Shown one piece after another: positions 11,417 to 11,524 of a DNA stretch of 11,524 nt. The stretch is from NCBI GenBank assembly GCA_018060305.1, contig JAGOWF010000065.1, forward strand, positions 1 to 11,524, in the 5' to 3' direction. This DNA is from Pyrinomonadaceae bacterium. Lineage in GTDB: Bacteria; Acidobacteriota; Blastocatellia; Pyrinomonadales; Pyrinomonadaceae. The number at the start of each line of letters is the position of its first letter. Position 1 is the stretch's first letter. Position numbers and translations under genes: made by a program. The notes under the pieces were generated by a model that did no database searches, was not told the origin of the DNA, and was given only the letters and a program-made list of their open reading frames with translations.

Positions 11417-11524
11417 CTAGAATCTCGCCCGTTCGCCCGACCGGATCGACTCGTAAACGGCCTCGACCAACTCGACGGCTCGAAAGCCATCATCGGCCGT
11501 GACGACGGCCGGAGTTCCGTCGAG
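11417..11524 (-). CDS. C-terminal end of a probable Gfo/Idh/MocA-family oxidoreductase (cut by window edge)
   Basis: Only the last 35 codons and the TAG stop are in the window; the gene begins beyond base 11524. Reading on the minus strand the end is DGTPAVVTADDGFRAVELVEAVYESIRSGERARF. The pattern G-x-x-x-x-(D)G-x-x-A-x-x-L-x-E-A-x-Y-x-S-x-x-x-G is the usual last helix of Gfo/Idh/MocA NAD(P)-dependent sugar dehydrogenase-like proteins. Substrate and cofactor cannot be judged from this fragment. It lies 46 bases upstream of the zinc-ribbon gene in the same direction and may share a transcript with it. Confidence 0.65.
   Translation of the reverse strand, partial: LDGTPAVVTADDGFRAVELVEAVYESIRSGERARF

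Noticed and set aside
1..11524. CRISPR array, tRNA or rRNA genes, complete insertion sequence
   Set aside because: No regularly spaced repeats, cloverleaf sequences, rRNA motifs or transposase genes were seen on either strand.

Overview
The window looks like chromosomal core DNA of an acidobacterium. The best pointers are a secreted VWFA-domain protein of the kind expanded in Acidobacteriota, a short PheT, and a housekeeping order (infC-rpmI-rplT; pheS-pheT-zapA-6S RNA) in moderately GC-rich DNA. A Blastocatellia-like lineage is my guess; no marker here proves it.

Layout. Bases 1-1135 (+): 3' part of infC, then rpmI and rplT, the initiation factor IF3/L35/L20 operon, ended by a strong hairpin terminator at 1155-1194. 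Bases 1172-3955 (-): a threonine-to-glycine operon read tdh to kbl, with a ParE/RelE-type toxin-antitoxin pair placed exactly between the two enzymes. Bases 3956-4370: a gene-free divergent spacer between tdh and pheS holding a cluster of GCGGGACA-like repeats and a hairpin. Bases 4371-8142 (+): pheS and pheT, the two subunits of phenylalanyl-tRNA synthetase, separated by two small overlapping genes: a 69-residue beta-rich protein and a 125-residue retropepsin-like aspartic protease. Bases 8227-8839 (+): a ZapB-like coiled-coil gene and zapA (cell division), with their own promoter. Bases 8878-9099 (+): a structured RNA, very likely 6S RNA. Bases 9090-9851 (-): an unrecognised two-helix membrane protein with a long coiled-coil tail. 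Bases 9977-10927 (+): the secreted VWFA protein. Bases 10924-11370 (-): a zinc-ribbon plus LITAF-like membrane-associated protein. Bases 11417-11524 (-): the C-terminal end of a probable Gfo/Idh/MocA oxidoreductase.

The main theme is interruption of tightly linked gene pairs. A toxin-antitoxin pair splits tdh/kbl, an aspartic-protease pair splits pheS/pheT, an AT-rich inverted repeat sits between rpmI and rplT, and a GAATTAC heptamer repeat lies in frame inside pheT. The protease pair is the strongest candidate for an undescribed system: two overlapping genes arranged like a toxin-antitoxin operon, lower in GC than pheS, and preceded by a candidate extended -10 promoter inside the end of pheS. 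All functions are read from sequence by eye; no database search was run.
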